A DNA stretch of 44,544 nt from Clostridia bacterium. GTDB taxonomy: Bacteria; Bacillota; Clostridia; TANB77; CAG-465. Location of the stretch: contig JAFXEC010000001.1 in assembly GCA_017521005.1 (NCBI GenBank), positions 1 to 44,544 on the forward strand. The letters are read 5' to 3'. Below, piece by piece: positions 29,267-37,017 of the stretch (position 1 is the first letter of the stretch; each line of letters begins with the position of its first letter). A program made the translations under genes and the position numbers. The notes beneath the pieces were generated by a model. That model did not search any database and was not told where the DNA came from. It saw nothing but the letters and a program-made list of their open reading frames with translations.

Positions 29267-29889
29267 ACGCTAACCACCCCCTCACTTAAAGCTCGTTCTA
29301 CGCTCCACCCTAAGTTAAGTCTTCTAAGAATAGTATGAGGCTTGATATTTAATTCATTTGCCCATTGTGATATTGTTTGACTTTTTCCGTTATATATAAG
29401 GTAATGGTTATCCCTTTTATTGTTTGCCTGTACCTTTCTTGTTGCCCAACGACAATTCGAAGGCTCATAGTTTCCGTTGTTATCAATGCGGTCAATAGAC
29501 AGTTCCTCAGAATAGCCGTTATTTATAGCCCAATTATAGAAGGCTACAAAGTTGTTACTCCATTCTTCACATATCGTAACACCTCTACCGCCATAATTTT
29601 TATAGGCTTGGTCTTTCGGATTAAGGCATCTTCCTTTCATTGAACGCCAAATACTGCACAATTTAGTTTTACTTAGATTGTGCGTTGTATTTCTCAATGA
29701 AAGTTGTTCAGAGTGCAAGCAACCGCAAGACTGAGTTCTGCCAGAGCGTAAATCTGGTTGTCGTATTACTACCTCTTTCCCACATTCACACTTGCATTTC
29801 CACATTGTACATTTCCCTATATTTTCGACTCTTTCTATAACGGTTAATCTTCCAATTATCTCATTGGTTAAATCAATAAACTTTCCCAT
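29263..29889 (-). CDS. Second HNH homing endonuclease with zinc ribbon and NUMOD repeat, 208 aa
   Basis: The ATG at 29889 has AAAGGGAAAAG upstream. Residues about 25 to 70 form a cysteine-rich ribbon (WKCKCECGKE ... SCGCL). Residues about 95 to 165 are the HNH domain (YKNYGGRGVTICEEW, SIDRIDNNGNYEPSNCRWA), clearly related to the first HNH protein downstream. One DNA-binding repeat follows (NGKSQTISQWANELNIKP). It has no promoter of its own that I can see and overlaps the tail-completion gene, so it relies on the structural transcript. Confidence 0.85.
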   Translation of the reverse strand: MGKFIDLTNEIIGRLTVIERVENIGKCTMWKCKCECGKEVVIRQPDLRSGRTQSCGCLHSEQLSLRNTTHNLSKTKLCSIWRSMKGRCLNPKDQAYKNYGGRGVTICEEWSNNFVAFYNWAINNGYSEELSIDRIDNNGNYEPSNCRWATRKVQANNKRDNHYLIYNGKSQTISQWANELNIKPHTILRRLNLGWSVERALSEGVVSV

Positions 29890-29902
29890 ACTTTTCCCTT
29901 TC

Positions 29903-30250
29903 TTAGTACCTGTTAACAGCAGGTACACAGCTAAATCCTGACTTTAACACGTCCGAAAGTAGCTCTTTAGCATACTTTAATAACGTATTGTTAACGTCTA
30001 AATTAAAAGACTGAGACATACCCGCCATACTTTCGCTAGTTACATTAGGTGCAGTAGTTGTAAGCTCTATAAACTTAAGCGTAAACACTTTAGCGCTTGA
30101 AGGTAAATTCTTTACGCTTTCGAGGTCTTCTTTATCGAATTCTAGCCTTGTGTTAGCTTGTAGCCACTCAAGAGCGCTCATAACATATAAAGAATTACTG
30201 TCATCAATAGTGATAGGCAAACCGATTTTATTTAATTCGTCAGTAGTCAT
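29903..30250 (-). CDS. Head-tail connector/adaptor protein, 115 aa
   Basis: A helical small protein (SALEWLQANTRLEF, then a VKNLPSSAKVFTLKFIEL core) typical of gp6/gp15-like adaptors that dock on the portal. It follows the capsid gene in the canonical order. The C-terminus (CVPAVNRY) abuts the HNH gene by 14 bases and appears complete. Confidence 0.65.
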   Translation of the reverse strand: MTTDELNKIGLPITIDDSNSLYVMSALEWLQANTRLEFDKEDLESVKNLPSSAKVFTLKFIELTTTAPNVTSESMAGMSQSFNLDVNNTLLKYAKELLSDVLKSGFSCVPAVNRY

Positions 30251-30258
30251 ATTATCGC

Positions 30259-30408
30259 CTACTTTCTTTTCTTCTTGCCTTTAGCCTCTGCAACCTCTGC
30301 GACTTCCTCTGCAACCTCTGCAACATTCTCTGCAACCTCTGCAACTTTTTCTGTTACTTTAGCCTTAGCAGCCTCTCTACGTCTCAAATTATGAAAAGTA
30401 AGACTCAT
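30259..30408 (-). CDS. Small VAE-repeat, lysine-tailed head-region protein, 49 aa
   Basis: AAGGAG precedes the ATG at 30408. Five VAEVAE-like repeats form an amphipathic helix flanked by basic ends (HNLRRREAAKAK and AKGKKKRK). DNA repeats of GTTGCAGAG underlie it and could expand or contract. It directly follows the major capsid gene; a head decoration, assembly or DNA-binding role is possible but unsupported. Confidence 0.65.
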   Translation of the reverse strand: MSLTFHNLRRREAAKAKVTEKVAEVAENVAEVAEEVAEVAEAKGKKKRK

Positions 30409-30421
30409 ATAAAATCACTCC

Positions 30422-31402
30422 TTAAGCTAATTTATGACGTAAGCAAACGATAGGAACATTCTTATGATCTGCTTTTAATACCCAGTTAGCAGCTGTAGCT
30501 AATTCAGTATTGTTAGCATAAGCACCAGCTAAAGTAGCTGTAGCATTCCAAGATACTCCAAGTGGATGTAATACTAATGCACGTCTATTGATTAAGTAGT
30601 TAGCAGATGCTAAAGCGTCTCTGTCTGTTTCTACTCCTACTAATCCTTGAGGCATACCATCTTCTCTTACGAAAGCACCTTTACCGATGAAGTATGTATC
30701 ATATACACCACTATTAACTGGCATAGCGTCGTCAACGATAACTTGATATCCTAAGTAGTAGTCAATTTTTACTTTTAAGTCAGAATCAAATTCAGTAGTA
30801 ATCTGTTGATTTTTCTGTAATCTTGTATATGTAGCAGAATGCATAAATACAACGCCTAACTTATCGAAAGCATCTCCCATTAAGTTTTTAGCGTCTAATG
30901 TAGCATCTACACTAATAATAGCGTCTGTTCCTGTTTCATTTGAAATATCTAAAACGTGGTTACTAGCTAAAGCTCCGTTTGTAGTAAACAAACCAGTTAA
31001 GATTGCTTGCATCATAACTTGTTCTCTAACTGTCCACCAGTCAGCAACTAAGTTACCGATAGCAGCCATTGGATCATCTCCGCCCATAACTTTAGATAAA
31101 TCAGTATCTCCCCATGCTTTTTGTCTGATTAATAGAGTAGCTACTTCGTTATCAGTAGTAATCTTATCAGGAGTCATTGCTGTTTCTCCAAATACTTCAT
31201 CTGCTCCTGTTAATGCTTTATAGTGAGGCATTGTTACTAAGTTTCCGCCCTTAGGTGTTCCGTTAATTAATTGTGCAACTCTTGCATCAGTTGTAGTAAT
31301 ACCACTCTTAACTAACATAGATTTTTCAGTTGTTCTTCTTAATGCATATTCAGCAAATTTGCTAGGTACAATTTGCATATCAGCTAATGTTGTTATAGCC
31401 AT
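30422..31402 (-). CDS. Major capsid protein, 326 aa
   Basis: Begins MAITTLADMQIVPSKFAEYA and contains the typical capsid segments GNLVTMPHYKALTGADEV, LIRQKAWGDTDLSKVMGGDD and SVDATLDAKNLMGDAFDKLG, with a conserved VIVDDAMPV and a C-terminal RRALVLHPLGVSW. It is an HK97-fold coat protein of the kind common in clostridial phages. The scaffold gene is just upstream. Length is normal and no protease gene is seen, so cleavage is not expected. Confidence 0.9.
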   Translation of the reverse strand: MAITTLADMQIVPSKFAEYALRRTTEKSMLVKSGITTTDARVAQLINGTPKGGNLVTMPHYKALTGADEVFGETAMTPDKITTDNEVATLLIRQKAWGDTDLSKVMGGDDPMAAIGNLVADWWTVREQVMMQAILTGLFTTNGALASNHVLDISNETGTDAIISVDATLDAKNLMGDAFDKLGVVFMHSATYTRLQKNQQITTEFDSDLKVKIDYYLGYQVIVDDAMPVNSGVYDTYFIGKGAFVREDGMPQGLVGVETDRDALASANYLINRRALVLHPLGVSWNATATLAGAYANNTELATAANWVLKADHKNVPIVCLRHKLA

Positions 31403-31428
31403 TTGTCAACACTCCTTTTTTAATTAAA

Positions 31429-32103
31429 TTATTTTACGCCTGCTAAAGCTTTGTATTTTGCAGCAAGTTCTGGATTGCTTATTTCTAGTTGCATCTGAGC
31501 AGTAAGGTTATAAGTTTCCTTAGCATAAGGATTATTAGTAACCACATCATCGCCACCCTTGTCAGGTTCTCCACCTCTTGCCTTAAAGGTTCTATCAACC
31601 TCAGCTTTAACAAGTTTTTTTACTAAATTGCTAAATGCTTTTACTTTGCTATCAATTTTCGCAGTATCAGTATCAATAACGAATTCCACTAAATCTAAAG
31701 ATGTTTCAGAACCGTCGTCTAATCCTGCTTTCTTAACAGCAGAAATTGCATATAGCTTGTTTTCTCTAAGAGCTATTTCACGCTCTTTTTCTTGTAATTC
31801 TCTTTCTTTTTCTTGCATTTCATACTCTTTACGCTCATCGTCAGTCATTTTCTCTTTTTTAATGCGTTCTAACTCTTTTTCTAGTTCTTTCTTTTGATTG
31901 CCTAGCTTGTTAGTTGCTCGATCTACAGCCTTTTGGATTAATAACTCCATATCATCATTCTTAGGCTCTTCATCTTTTCCCGCACCCTTAGTATCAGGCT
32001 CTTTTGTCTTGTCCTTCATCTCTAAGGCTTCTTTCATACTGTCGAATTCTTCTTGCGTAATAGTACCATTTGCAAGCATTTCTTTTAGTTTTTCTAAATT
32101 CAT
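31429..32103 (-). CDS. Head scaffold protein (DUF4355-like), 224 aa
   Basis: AAAGGGGGA precedes the ATG at 32103. The N-terminus MNLEKLKEMLANGTITQEEF, then a long lysine/glutamate coiled coil (LEKELERIKKEKMTDDERKE) and a short helical C-terminus, is the classic internal scaffold outline. Scaffold guides procapsid assembly and is removed before packaging. It sits between minor head and capsid genes, with its own likely promoter. Confidence 0.85.
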   Translation of the reverse strand: MNLEKLKEMLANGTITQEEFDSMKEALEMKDKTKEPDTKGAGKDEEPKNDDMELLIQKAVDRATNKLGNQKKELEKELERIKKEKMTDDERKEYEMQEKERELQEKEREIALRENKLYAISAVKKAGLDDGSETSLDLVEFVIDTDTAKIDSKVKAFSNLVKKLVKAEVDRTFKARGGEPDKGGDDVVTNNPYAKETYNLTAQMQLEISNPELAAKYKALAGVK

Positions 32104-32197
32104 ATAAATCCCCCTTTGAGTTGCGTATACATAGCCCACGTAATCGAGTTCTATATAAACACCCCACAATAATATAAAACCCTACATATAACCCACC

Positions 32198-32221
32198 TAA
32201 CAGGCTATTAAAGCCTGCTAG
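32198..32221 (-). promoter_or_regulatory. Leader hairpin upstream of the scaffold gene
   Basis: Minus strand: CTAGCAGGCT and AGCCTGTTAG pair around TTAAT, with one G-T wobble that would be an A-C mismatch on the other strand. No T-run follows. It would lie at the very 5' end of transcripts from the promoter at 32226-32254 and may stabilise the capsid message. Confidence 0.55.
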
Positions 32222-32225
32222 GAGT

Positions 32226-32254
32226 ATTATAGGAAGGATTTTAGAGCAGTTTAA
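32226..32254 (-). promoter_or_regulatory. Probable scaffold/capsid promoter
   Basis: Minus strand: perfect TATAAT with TTAAAC at 17-bp spacing. The weak -35 suggests activator help or a minor promoter. It lies just after the terminator of the minor head gene. Confidence 0.5.
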
Positions 32255-32272
32255 CGTCTTACTTAGGACATA

Positions 32273-32298
32273 TAAAAAAACAGCCTTTAATGGCTGTT
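32273..32298 (-). terminator. Terminator of the minor head gene
   Basis: AACAGCC and GGCTGTT form a perfect 7-bp stem around a 6-nt loop, with seven T on the minus strand and ATTTTTT on the plus strand, so it may work both ways. Confidence 0.85.
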
Positions 32299-33256
32299 AT
32301 TTTTTCATTGCTTCATATTCGCTACGTCGCATAAATTTATGTACCACAGTACATCTGCAATTTATATCTTGTGCAGCTACCCCGCTTTGTCCTGGCGCTG
32401 TAGCAGTAGCCCCATTCCCCAAGTCAAACTTTTCATCTGCTAATACTGTTACGCCGTCCATTTTAACGTGATCTGCACCGCTTTTACTTTTATATGTCTT
32501 CCAGCCTTTTTTAGTCTTTCTAACTACATTAGGTCTAACACGATTATCGCCCATAGTAAGCCACGTTTTAACATAAACATACTCTGTGCCTAAGCCTGCA
32601 TCTTTAATACTTGTATTAACCTCTTGCGCAAAATCATTCATGCCCGCCTCACGTACTCTGTGAGTTTCTGTACGGGCTATTCTTACAGCTTTATAATATT
32701 CCTTGTTTACATCGTTCTTTATTCTTTTTGCCATTGTAGTCATTCTGTCGCCATTCATTAAACCTATAGCTATTGACTGTCTTATGTTATATACAATGTC
32801 TTTATAATTCTTTTCTAGTGCTACTTGCATTATTGGATTATTAACCGCATTTCTTAATACTTCTGGTCTTACAGTCTTAATGCTCTTAAATGCCTCATGT
32901 AATTCCTCACTAGTAGTAGCCTTGTTTACTGCGTTATTCATGCTTTCCCATACGTTTTTATATGTATTCTCTACAGCCTCTGTAATCGTTAAAGACAAAT
33001 CATCGTTAACACTACTTAATCGTCTATCTACTTCTTCTAAAAACCTTGCATATCTTCCATTGCGTTCTAACATTCCAAAGTCTAATATGTCATCTTCTGC
33101 CGATATTACAAACTCTTGCGCAATAGTAGAATTTAATTCTTTTAAGATATTCTTATAAATAAGGCGGATATGGTTTTCTGCATTCTTTTCTCTATGTTCT
33201 TCTATTCTTCTAAGTTGCACTATGTATTTTTCTAGTAATGCGTTGTTAAATTCCAT
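32297..33256 (-). CDS. Minor head protein, SPP1 gp7/MuF-like, 319 aa
   Basis: The ATG at 33256 follows AAGGGGTGAGG. The N-terminal half is helical. Residues about 200 to 315 carry the MuF pattern: VRIARTETHRVREAGMNDFA, a TWLTMGDNRVRP segment and the C-terminal INCRCTVVHKF. MuF/gp7 proteins sit inside the portal and accompany DNA into the cell. No toxin domain is fused. The gene is headed by two terminator-like hairpins and a strong promoter. Confidence 0.85.
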   Translation of the reverse strand: MEFNNALLEKYIVQLRRIEEHREKNAENHIRLIYKNILKELNSTIAQEFVISAEDDILDFGMLERNGRYARFLEEVDRRLSSVNDDLSLTITEAVENTYKNVWESMNNAVNKATTSEELHEAFKSIKTVRPEVLRNAVNNPIMQVALEKNYKDIVYNIRQSIAIGLMNGDRMTTMAKRIKNDVNKEYYKAVRIARTETHRVREAGMNDFAQEVNTSIKDAGLGTEYVYVKTWLTMGDNRVRPNVVRKTKKGWKTYKSKSGADHVKMDGVTVLADEKFDLGNGATATAPGQSGVAAQDINCRCTVVHKFMRRSEYEAMKK

Positions 33257-33278
33257 ATCCTCACCCCTTACATAACAC

Positions 33279-33305
33279 AAAAACCACTCCATAAATTGAA
33301 GTGGT
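33279..33305 (-). terminator. Second terminator-like hairpin in the minor-head leader
   Basis: Minus strand: ACCACTTC and GGAGTGGT (one T-G wobble) pair around a 7-nt loop, followed by TTTTT. It lies between the terminator at 33404-33431 and the ribosome binding site, so transcripts meet two stops in tandem. Confidence 0.6.
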
Positions 33306-33403
33306 CTTGTGGTATTCATCTACTAATGAAAGCAAATTTGAAGTTTGTTACTACTATAATTATATTATTCTACAATACTTTCTAAATTCCTTCTTACAAA
33401 TAC

Positions 33404-33501
33404 AAAAAAATCACTCTGTTTAGAATGATTTTTCTGTCTAAAGAATTATAAGTATTAAATTTTGTTGATTTTATAGAGTTTTCTCTCTTAGCAGTTTTCC
33501 T
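33404..33501 (-). ncRNA. Short leader RNA ending in a terminator, upstream of the minor head gene
   Basis: From the promoter at 33508-33536 the RNA is about 98 nt. It has a GAGAG-AAAA-CTCT hairpin near the 5' end and an AT-rich middle. It finishes with the stem AAATCATTCT/AGAGTGATTT plus a run of seven T (33404-33431). The inverted repeat TTAGCAG/CTGCTAA at 33488-33506 spans the start site, so it could be an operator as well as an RNA hairpin. No coding sequence is seen. Attenuator or small RNA. Confidence 0.65.
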
Positions 33502-33507
33502 GCTAAC

Positions 33508-33536
33508 ATTATACTAAAATAACTATTTTTTGTCAA
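33508..33536 (-). promoter_or_regulatory. Perfect consensus promoter upstream of the minor head gene
   Basis: Minus strand: TTGACA, 17 bp, TATAAT. It shares TTATTTTAGTATAAT with the HNH promoter and ATAGTTAT with the promoter near 19526. Confidence 0.85.
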
Positions 33537-33547
33537 TATTATTATAA

Positions 33548-33574
33548 TTAAAAAGGGTATCTAAGCTGATACCC
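33548..33574 (-). terminator. Terminator after the mom gene
   Basis: GGGTATC and GATACCC form a perfect stem around a 6-nt loop, followed on the minus strand by TTTTT. It ends mom transcripts and any RNA from the promoter at 33605-33633, which would be only about 50 nt. Confidence 0.85.
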
Positions 33575-33604
33575 CCAAAACCATAATGTCGTTTAACATT
33601 AATT

Positions 33605-33633
33605 ATATTATTATAATGTCTGTTTATTGTCAA
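33605..33633 (-). promoter_or_regulatory. Possible promoter just downstream of mom
   Basis: Minus strand: perfect TTGACA with TAATAT at 17 bp. The resulting RNA (from about 33598 to 33548) would carry an AATGT/ACATT hairpin and end in the terminator, so it would be a roughly 50-nt non-coding RNA. Confidence 0.5.
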
Positions 33634-33638
33634 TATTG

Positions 33639-34271
33639 TTATATAGCTTTACCCAAATTCTCGTTAATTGGTATAGGATTAAATGTGTTATATTTCACAT
33701 TATCGCCTTTGGGATATTCCTTTATTATTGGGTACTTTAACTCTCTTAAAAGTTCTTTCTTGTCTTTTTTAGTGCCTGTAAATGTTATGTATCTATGCTT
33801 TGCGGTTCTTATCTGTCGCCTTGTTTCGTCTTTGCTATAATGTCTAGAATGTCCATTCTCTCCACCATATTTATCAGTTCTAGGCTTGGTAGTTCCAGTA
33901 TATAAGAAATTAGTGGCTTGGTATACATATCCATAATGTCCCCACCCCCCAACATCTGCATACGATACGACGATCCGATGAGGTGGTAACATTTTCAAAC
34001 TTTTAGAAATTAAAATACTTGCGTAGTTCTTGCCGTTATATTCAGGCAATATCACTAGTCTATTAAGTTCTAGTACATTCTTTTTATTTTCCTCTCCTGC
34101 TACACCTCTGCATAATGAAGGCGATGCAGGTTGCCCATAACTAATAACGCCTATTAGTTTATCCTCAATATATAACCCATAAGCATATTGAATACACGGC
34201 ATTCTTCTCGCATAATGCACCCCTAAAATGAACGGTTTTGCTTTTTCGTAAGTAATTTGTTCTACTTTCAT
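33639..34271 (-). CDS. mom: Mom-family DNA adenine modification protein (GNAT fold), 210 aa
   Basis: The ATG at 34271 follows AAGGGGG; an upstream TTG extension adds a hydrophobic stretch not typical of the family. The sequence matches the Mom family: HYARRMPCIQYAYGLY near the start, LNRLVILPEYNGKNYASILI around residues 70-90 and VVSYADVGGWGHYGYVYQAT around 100-120. In phage Mu, Mom converts adenines to N6-(1-acetamido)-adenine, protecting DNA from restriction enzymes. The gene is inserted between portal and minor head genes with its own promoter, leader terminator and terminator, like a moron, and its expression appears gated. Confidence 0.8.
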   Translation of the reverse strand: MKVEQITYEKAKPFILGVHYARRMPCIQYAYGLYIEDKLIGVISYGQPASPSLCRGVAGEENKKNVLELNRLVILPEYNGKNYASILISKSLKMLPPHRIVVSYADVGGWGHYGYVYQATNFLYTGTTKPRTDKYGGENGHSRHYSKDETRRQIRTAKHRYITFTGTKKDKKELLRELKYPIIKEYPKGDNVKYNTFNPIPINENLGKAI

Positions 34272-34470
34272 CTTTTGCCCCCTTACTGCTTTTAGAAAAA
34301 CGAAAGAGAAACAAAACAACACGTAAGAAGATAAAGACAAAGAAAAAGAAATCTCCTAAAGAATAAGTATTCTTGCTATGCAACCAATAGCAAAGAGTCC
34401 CTGTTCCCAGCTCTAACCTCGCAAGTTATGAAATAGTAGTTACGTTCTCTATCGTTCACTCGAAAAGCAT
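34272..34470 (-). promoter_or_regulatory. Long untranslated leader between attenuator and mom
   Basis: About 200 bases without a gene. The minus-strand RNA has a TTGCTAT/ATAGCAA hairpin, then AAGAAT-ACTT-ATTCTT, an AGGAG with no well-placed start, and a long pyrimidine tract (mostly T and C) before the mom ribosome binding site. An RNA-binding protein or translational control is possible, as for Mu mom, but nothing proves it. Confidence 0.4.
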
Positions 34471-34605
34471 AAAAAAGTATCAGCCTTCCTCTCACCAAAA
34501 AGACTGATACTTCAATATATAAAAACTCACAAGCATACAAGTTTTATATCGTATTTAGTTGTTGGTGAGAGATTTAATACACTTATTTTAAACAACAAAG
34601 TTTCT
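34471..34605 (-). ncRNA. Structured mom leader RNA with attenuator-like terminator and 10-nt loop complement
   Basis: About 135 nt from the promoter at 34612-34640. It ends in the stem AAGTATCAGTC/GGCTGATACTT (wobbles fit only on this strand) plus six T. The 16-nt terminator loop contains TTGGTGAGAG, the exact complement of CTCTCACCAA about 64 nt upstream in the same RNA, so a loop-leader pseudoknot can form. A GTTGTT/AACAAC stem overlaps the upstream partner and could compete. This looks like a regulated attenuator, or a small RNA, rather than a simple terminator. Confidence 0.65.
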
Positions 34606-34611
34606 ATAGAT

Positions 34612-34640
34612 AATATACATTATTTCACAATAACTGTCAA
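34612..34640 (-). promoter_or_regulatory. Promoter of the mom unit
   Basis: Minus strand: perfect TTGACA, 17 bp, TATATT (five of six). It begins at the portal stop codon, so mom has its own transcription start separate from the portal message. Confidence 0.8.
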
Positions 34641-36143
34641 TTAGTTTTCTGAATTTTCTTTATTTTCTTCTTGCTTTTTATTAGGTAGCAGATTATTGAT
34701 GAAATCCTCACCAGTAAAGGTGTTTTCTTCTTTGTCTAGCGGTTCTATTCCGTCTTTTTCTTGTTCTATCATATCCATTATGTAATCTACATCATCGACA
34801 AAGCTTAATTGTTCAAAAGCAACCTTCTTAGGTAATCCTGCACTTATTAACTGAGTAACTGCTTGCGCTTCACTTGTTACATCTAGTGGGAAATTACGCT
34901 TAAATTCTATGTAGCATTGGAGCGGATCTACATTAACTTGTTTCTTGTTCCATGCAGAAGCTAACAACTTGAACATATAAGCGCCTGCTTTTATCATTTT
35001 AGCCTCTAACATACCGCACTTAGTCTCCAACCCTGTTATCTTGAATTTAAGGGCTATTCCTGAGCTTGAAGCGAATTTCTCATCGGATAAGTTAGGCGTT
35101 TTACTAAATCTATATATATTATCCTCTGTACGTGTTAAGAATGCCTCTACAAACTCAGGAGAAAGGTTTTTAACCAAGTAATAAACGTCTGCACCATCTA
35201 ATCCACCGTTAAACTGTAGCGCTCCGCTTGCCTGTGCCTTTTCCATTTCTTCGTCTGTTAAATTCATATTCTTAAATATCATATATGCACTTGCAAAGCG
35301 TTCTATATCGTTACTGCTATCGCTCATAGCTCTATCGTATGCGTCTATCAATTCAAGTACCTTTTCGGACGTTCCTTGCAATTCGTCGTTATGAGGAATA
35401 CCTTGTAGTGGGCAATAATCAAATAAGTTAGTTTCTTCTTTGACTAGATCCAAACTTTTAAGTTGCCCTTCAAATGTATACTCTTTGGTATCGCTATATA
35501 GCGTTACCTTCCACTTTTGAACATCGCTAATATCTGTCATTGGATAATATCTTATAGCATACTCAGGTTCTGTCATATCATCATCTGATAAAAACACGCA
35601 TTCATAAGGCGGAATAATTCTAACCCTTTCCGCTCCATCTCTATCAATATAAAATAATCTTCCTGCATATCCACAAGCAGCAGCGAATTTTGTTACTTGT
35701 AAATCCTTATCGTACATTGTATTTCTTACCACGAAGTCGTTTAACTGTTTAGCAGCCTCTTCTACTGCTTTTTCTCCGCCTGTGTCCTCTTCGCTTTCAT
35801 CTGTTTCAGAATATGAATAAGATGCTGCTTTACCTGCAAAATATCCAGTTTCTATATCGACTGTTTCACCGAAGAAATCATTGTTGATTTTATGGTTAAT
35901 CGGATTTTTTTCGTCAGCAAACTTTACTTGTCTTTGGCTAATTGTTAATCCGTCTTCATAAGCTTTATATCTGTCATAAAGCATCTTCATATAATTAGAG
36001 CAGCCTTTATGTTTATCTAGCACTCTAATTACTATCTTCTTAATCATTTCAATATCTTTCTTACCCTCTGCATCTCTCATAGCCTCTAATTCTGCTGATA
36101 GAAGCGGATACTTATTTAATATTGTTCTTTTTACTCCTGCCAT
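34641..36143 (-). CDS. Portal protein, SPP1 gp6-like, 500 aa
   Basis: AAAGGGG precedes the ATG at 36143. The pattern is that of SPP1-type portals: YDRYKAYEDGLTISQRQVKF, then KINNDFFGETVDIETGYF-type core (NHKINNDFFGETVD), GYAGRLFYIDRDGAERVRII and the late helical part with SSGIALKFKITGLETKC. The dodecameric portal is the DNA entry vertex and docks terminase and neck. The acidic C-terminal tail (KQEENKENSEN) is common. It lies between MTase and mom genes. Confidence 0.9.
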   Translation of the reverse strand: MAGVKRTILNKYPLLSAELEAMRDAEGKKDIEMIKKIVIRVLDKHKGCSNYMKMLYDRYKAYEDGLTISQRQVKFADEKNPINHKINNDFFGETVDIETGYFAGKAASYSYSETDESEEDTGGEKAVEEAAKQLNDFVVRNTMYDKDLQVTKFAAACGYAGRLFYIDRDGAERVRIIPPYECVFLSDDDMTEPEYAIRYYPMTDISDVQKWKVTLYSDTKEYTFEGQLKSLDLVKEETNLFDYCPLQGIPHNDELQGTSEKVLELIDAYDRAMSDSSNDIERFASAYMIFKNMNLTDEEMEKAQASGALQFNGGLDGADVYYLVKNLSPEFVEAFLTRTEDNIYRFSKTPNLSDEKFASSSGIALKFKITGLETKCGMLEAKMIKAGAYMFKLLASAWNKKQVNVDPLQCYIEFKRNFPLDVTSEAQAVTQLISAGLPKKVAFEQLSFVDDVDYIMDMIEQEKDGIEPLDKEENTFTGEDFINNLLPNKKQEENKENSEN

Positions 36144-36276
36144 TGTTTAACCCCTTTCTATTTATTAGTTTTTTATCAAAAAAAAATGAGCCGTCAGGTA
36201 ATCTTGTCAGCCCACATCTTGAACATATTAAAACATCATTTATTCGCTTAAAATTATGCTTGCAAATATCAACCAC
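36112..36276 (-). CDS. Small zinc-ribbon protein between MTase and portal genes, 54 aa
   Basis: The coding frame overlaps both neighbours. It encodes CKHNFKRINDVLICSRCG, a C-x-H ... C-x-x-C zinc site, then a basic tail. The start is uncertain: the GTG at 36276 lies in the MTase end, while an ATT at 36267 has a better AAGGTGG spacing. Similar tiny zinc proteins accompany portal or terminase genes in phages; the role is unknown. Confidence 0.5.
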   Translation of the reverse strand: MVDICKHNFKRINDVLICSRCGLTRLPDGSFFFDKKLINRKGLNNGRSKKNNIK

Positions 36277-36907
36277 CTTCTTCGCATATATCGACAATAT
36301 AATCACATAGTTCCGTTGGTATAACACTTCTTTCTTTTGCACCCTTAAGCCCTTGAGTGCCTGTCTTACTACCTCTTGGGGCGGGTTCATGGCATTTATC
36401 GCCATTCTTGCACATAGGTTTAAAATTAGGCTTAGGATGATTCGTCCAAATATCCGTCGGTTTCATTCTCTGATCTCCATACTGGCAATATGTAACTGTA
36501 TATCGTTTAAATTCCTGCATAAAATCCATTTTTCGCATTCCGCCTCTTGGATTTTCTATAAAGAAGTATCTAGGGTTTAACTCCTTAATCAGTTCTATAA
36601 CATGTTTATTAGTTTTATCGCAAAACTTAGCATAATCGCTAACAGGCGATAAATTACCGCTTGCCTCTTTCTTCCTATGATGTGATATAGCAGCTATTGA
36701 GTATGTAGTACAGTCAGGGCTAGCCCATATAACATCAGGTCGCCCGAATAACTCTATAATTCTATCAGCTGTAACATTATTTATATCCTCACATAAGTCT
36801 ATGTTTTCAAAATCTTTATCCCACTCAATCGAAAATACTTGATGCCCTCTTTTTTCAAAAGCCTTTCCTATTGATCGTGTGCCAGCAAAAAGCTCTAATA
36901 CCTTCAT
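36269..36907 (-). CDS. Phage DNA cytosine methyltransferase-like protein, 212 aa
   Basis: LELFAGTRSIGKAFEKRG is the AdoMet-binding motif I, ASPDCTTYS is the catalytic-loop region (Cys within PDC instead of the usual PC) and ENPRGGMRK corresponds to the ENV motif. At 212 residues it is much shorter than host Dcm enzymes and has no clear target recognition domain, as in a group of compact phage methyltransferases. It probably modifies phage DNA against host restriction, complementing mom. The altered PC motif leaves activity to be shown. Confidence 0.75.
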   Translation of the reverse strand: MKVLELFAGTRSIGKAFEKRGHQVFSIEWDKDFENIDLCEDINNVTADRIIELFGRPDVIWASPDCTTYSIAAISHHRKKEASGNLSPVSDYAKFCDKTNKHVIELIKELNPRYFFIENPRGGMRKMDFMQEFKRYTVTYCQYGDQRMKPTDIWTNHPKPNFKPMCKNGDKCHEPAPRGSKTGTQGLKGAKERSVIPTELCDYIVDICEEGG

Positions 36908-36962
36908 CGCAACGCCTCTCTTATGTTAATTTCCTATTTTTTAACAACATACTATCCAAGCC

Positions 36963-37000
36963 AAAAAATGCCCTTCACTCACCGACGGAATACAAAGGCA
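36963..37000 (-). terminator. Probable terminator after terL
   Basis: Minus strand: TGCCTT pairs with AAGGGCA (one-base bulge) across a long loop, followed by six T. It lies in the 110-bp gap between terminase and methyltransferase genes, which otherwise shows nothing. Confidence 0.5.
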
Positions 37001-37017
37001 ATTTTAATTTATGTAAA

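Noticed and set aside
34165-34383. Frame overlapping the mom start with a phenylalanine-rich segment
   Set aside because: It reads the pyrimidine tract of the mom leader and then runs through mom out of frame; TTG start without a ribosome binding site.
36112-36405. Longer 97-codon reading of the zinc protein between methyltransferase and portal
   Set aside because: The first 43 codons overlap the methyltransferase in another frame and lack any start signal; only the cysteine-rich end looks real.
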